Shown: piece by piece, positions 41,309 through 41,357 of the stretch | Numbering within the stretch: the stretch's first letter is position 1 | How the letters are laid out: the number at the start of each line of letters is the position of its first letter | DNA from: Chitinophagales bacterium | GTDB taxonomy: Bacteria; Bacteroidota; Bacteroidia; Chitinophagales; JADJOU01 | NCBI GenBank assembly: GCA_016787225.1 | Contig: JAEUUY010000016.1 | Coordinates: forward strand, 1 to 41,357 | DNA: 41,357 bases | Reading direction: 5' to 3' | The notes under the pieces: generated by a model | Database searches by the model: none | What the model saw: the letters and a program-made list of their open reading frames with translations, nothing else | What the model was told of the DNA's origin: nothing | Program-made: the position numbers and the translations under genes

Positions 41309-41357
41309 ATGTTAGATTTGAAGTTTTGTGATGAAAAATTAGAAGACGTAGAATGGA
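41309..41357 (+). CDS. Possible start of a gene running past the window end
   Basis: ATG at 41309 opens a frame (MLDLKFCDEKLEDVEW) that has no stop up to the last base. It is 16 codons, too short to judge; the acidic, charged content is compatible with a real N-terminus, but no promoter or family is recognisable. Confidence 0.3.
   Translation, partial: MLDLKFCDEKLEDVEW

Overview
The window is about 41 kb of AT-rich chromosomal DNA from a member of the Bacteroidota. The evidence is: type IX secretion (T9SS) C-terminal sorting domains on two proteins (12625-14838 and 18390-19994), a DUF1800/DUF1501 pair, a DUF2723 membrane protein, an OMP_b-brl_3 outer membrane protein, a long-form NusB, and repeated promoter -7 boxes of the Bacteroidota form TAnnTTTG. 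Genus cannot be read from the sequence alone.

Layout. (1) 1-622: two near-identical tandem modules, each a small GIY-YIG nuclease gene joined to the 3' end of a class-II-like tRNA (the first module is cut by the window edge). (2) 667-5183: a small membrane-anchored protein, then minus-strand housekeeping genes: folE, a viroplasmin/RNase H protein, a flippase-like membrane protein, panD and an HtrA-type protease. (3) 5376-9009: a tight operon of split transketolase subunits and a fused NDP-sugar epimerase/GT2 glycosyltransferase. (4) 9015-14838: a beta-propeller LytS-type histidine kinase, a LytTR response regulator, a row of four 20-21-bp-spaced direct repeats matching the LytTR consensus, and a secreted surface protein (S74 chaperone plus T9SS domain) directly downstream. 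(5) 14951-18389: two methyltransferases and a GT39-like membrane glycosyltransferase with C-terminal TPRs. (6) 18390-21595: DUF1800 and DUF1501 genes. (7) 21733-28177: DUF2723 protein, LpxK and two glycosyltransferases. (8) 28335-31809: malic enzyme, a heptamer repeat tract, leucine dehydrogenase and NusB. (9) 31920-41357: an accessory zone with unrecognised orphans, a UGT-type glycosyltransferase between two copies of a 135-bp repeat, a LysM/DciA/outer-membrane-protein operon, and a cassette-like end with a SUKH protein, a clipped ORF and a DUF4145 protein among inverted repeats and a long palindrome.

How it fits together. Regions 3 to 5 could form one cell-surface programme: a transketolase/epimerase pathway makes an unusual, perhaps two-carbon-branched, sugar; the GtrB-like half of the fusion loads it on a lipid carrier; methyltransferases and the GT39 enzyme modify or transfer it; and the kinase/LytTR pair switches on an exported S74/T9SS protein through the direct repeats. 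The repeats and gene order are seen; the pathway chemistry is inference. The LytTR circuit with its legible binding sites, the nuclease/tRNA-end modules and the cassette-like right end are the parts most worth a second look.
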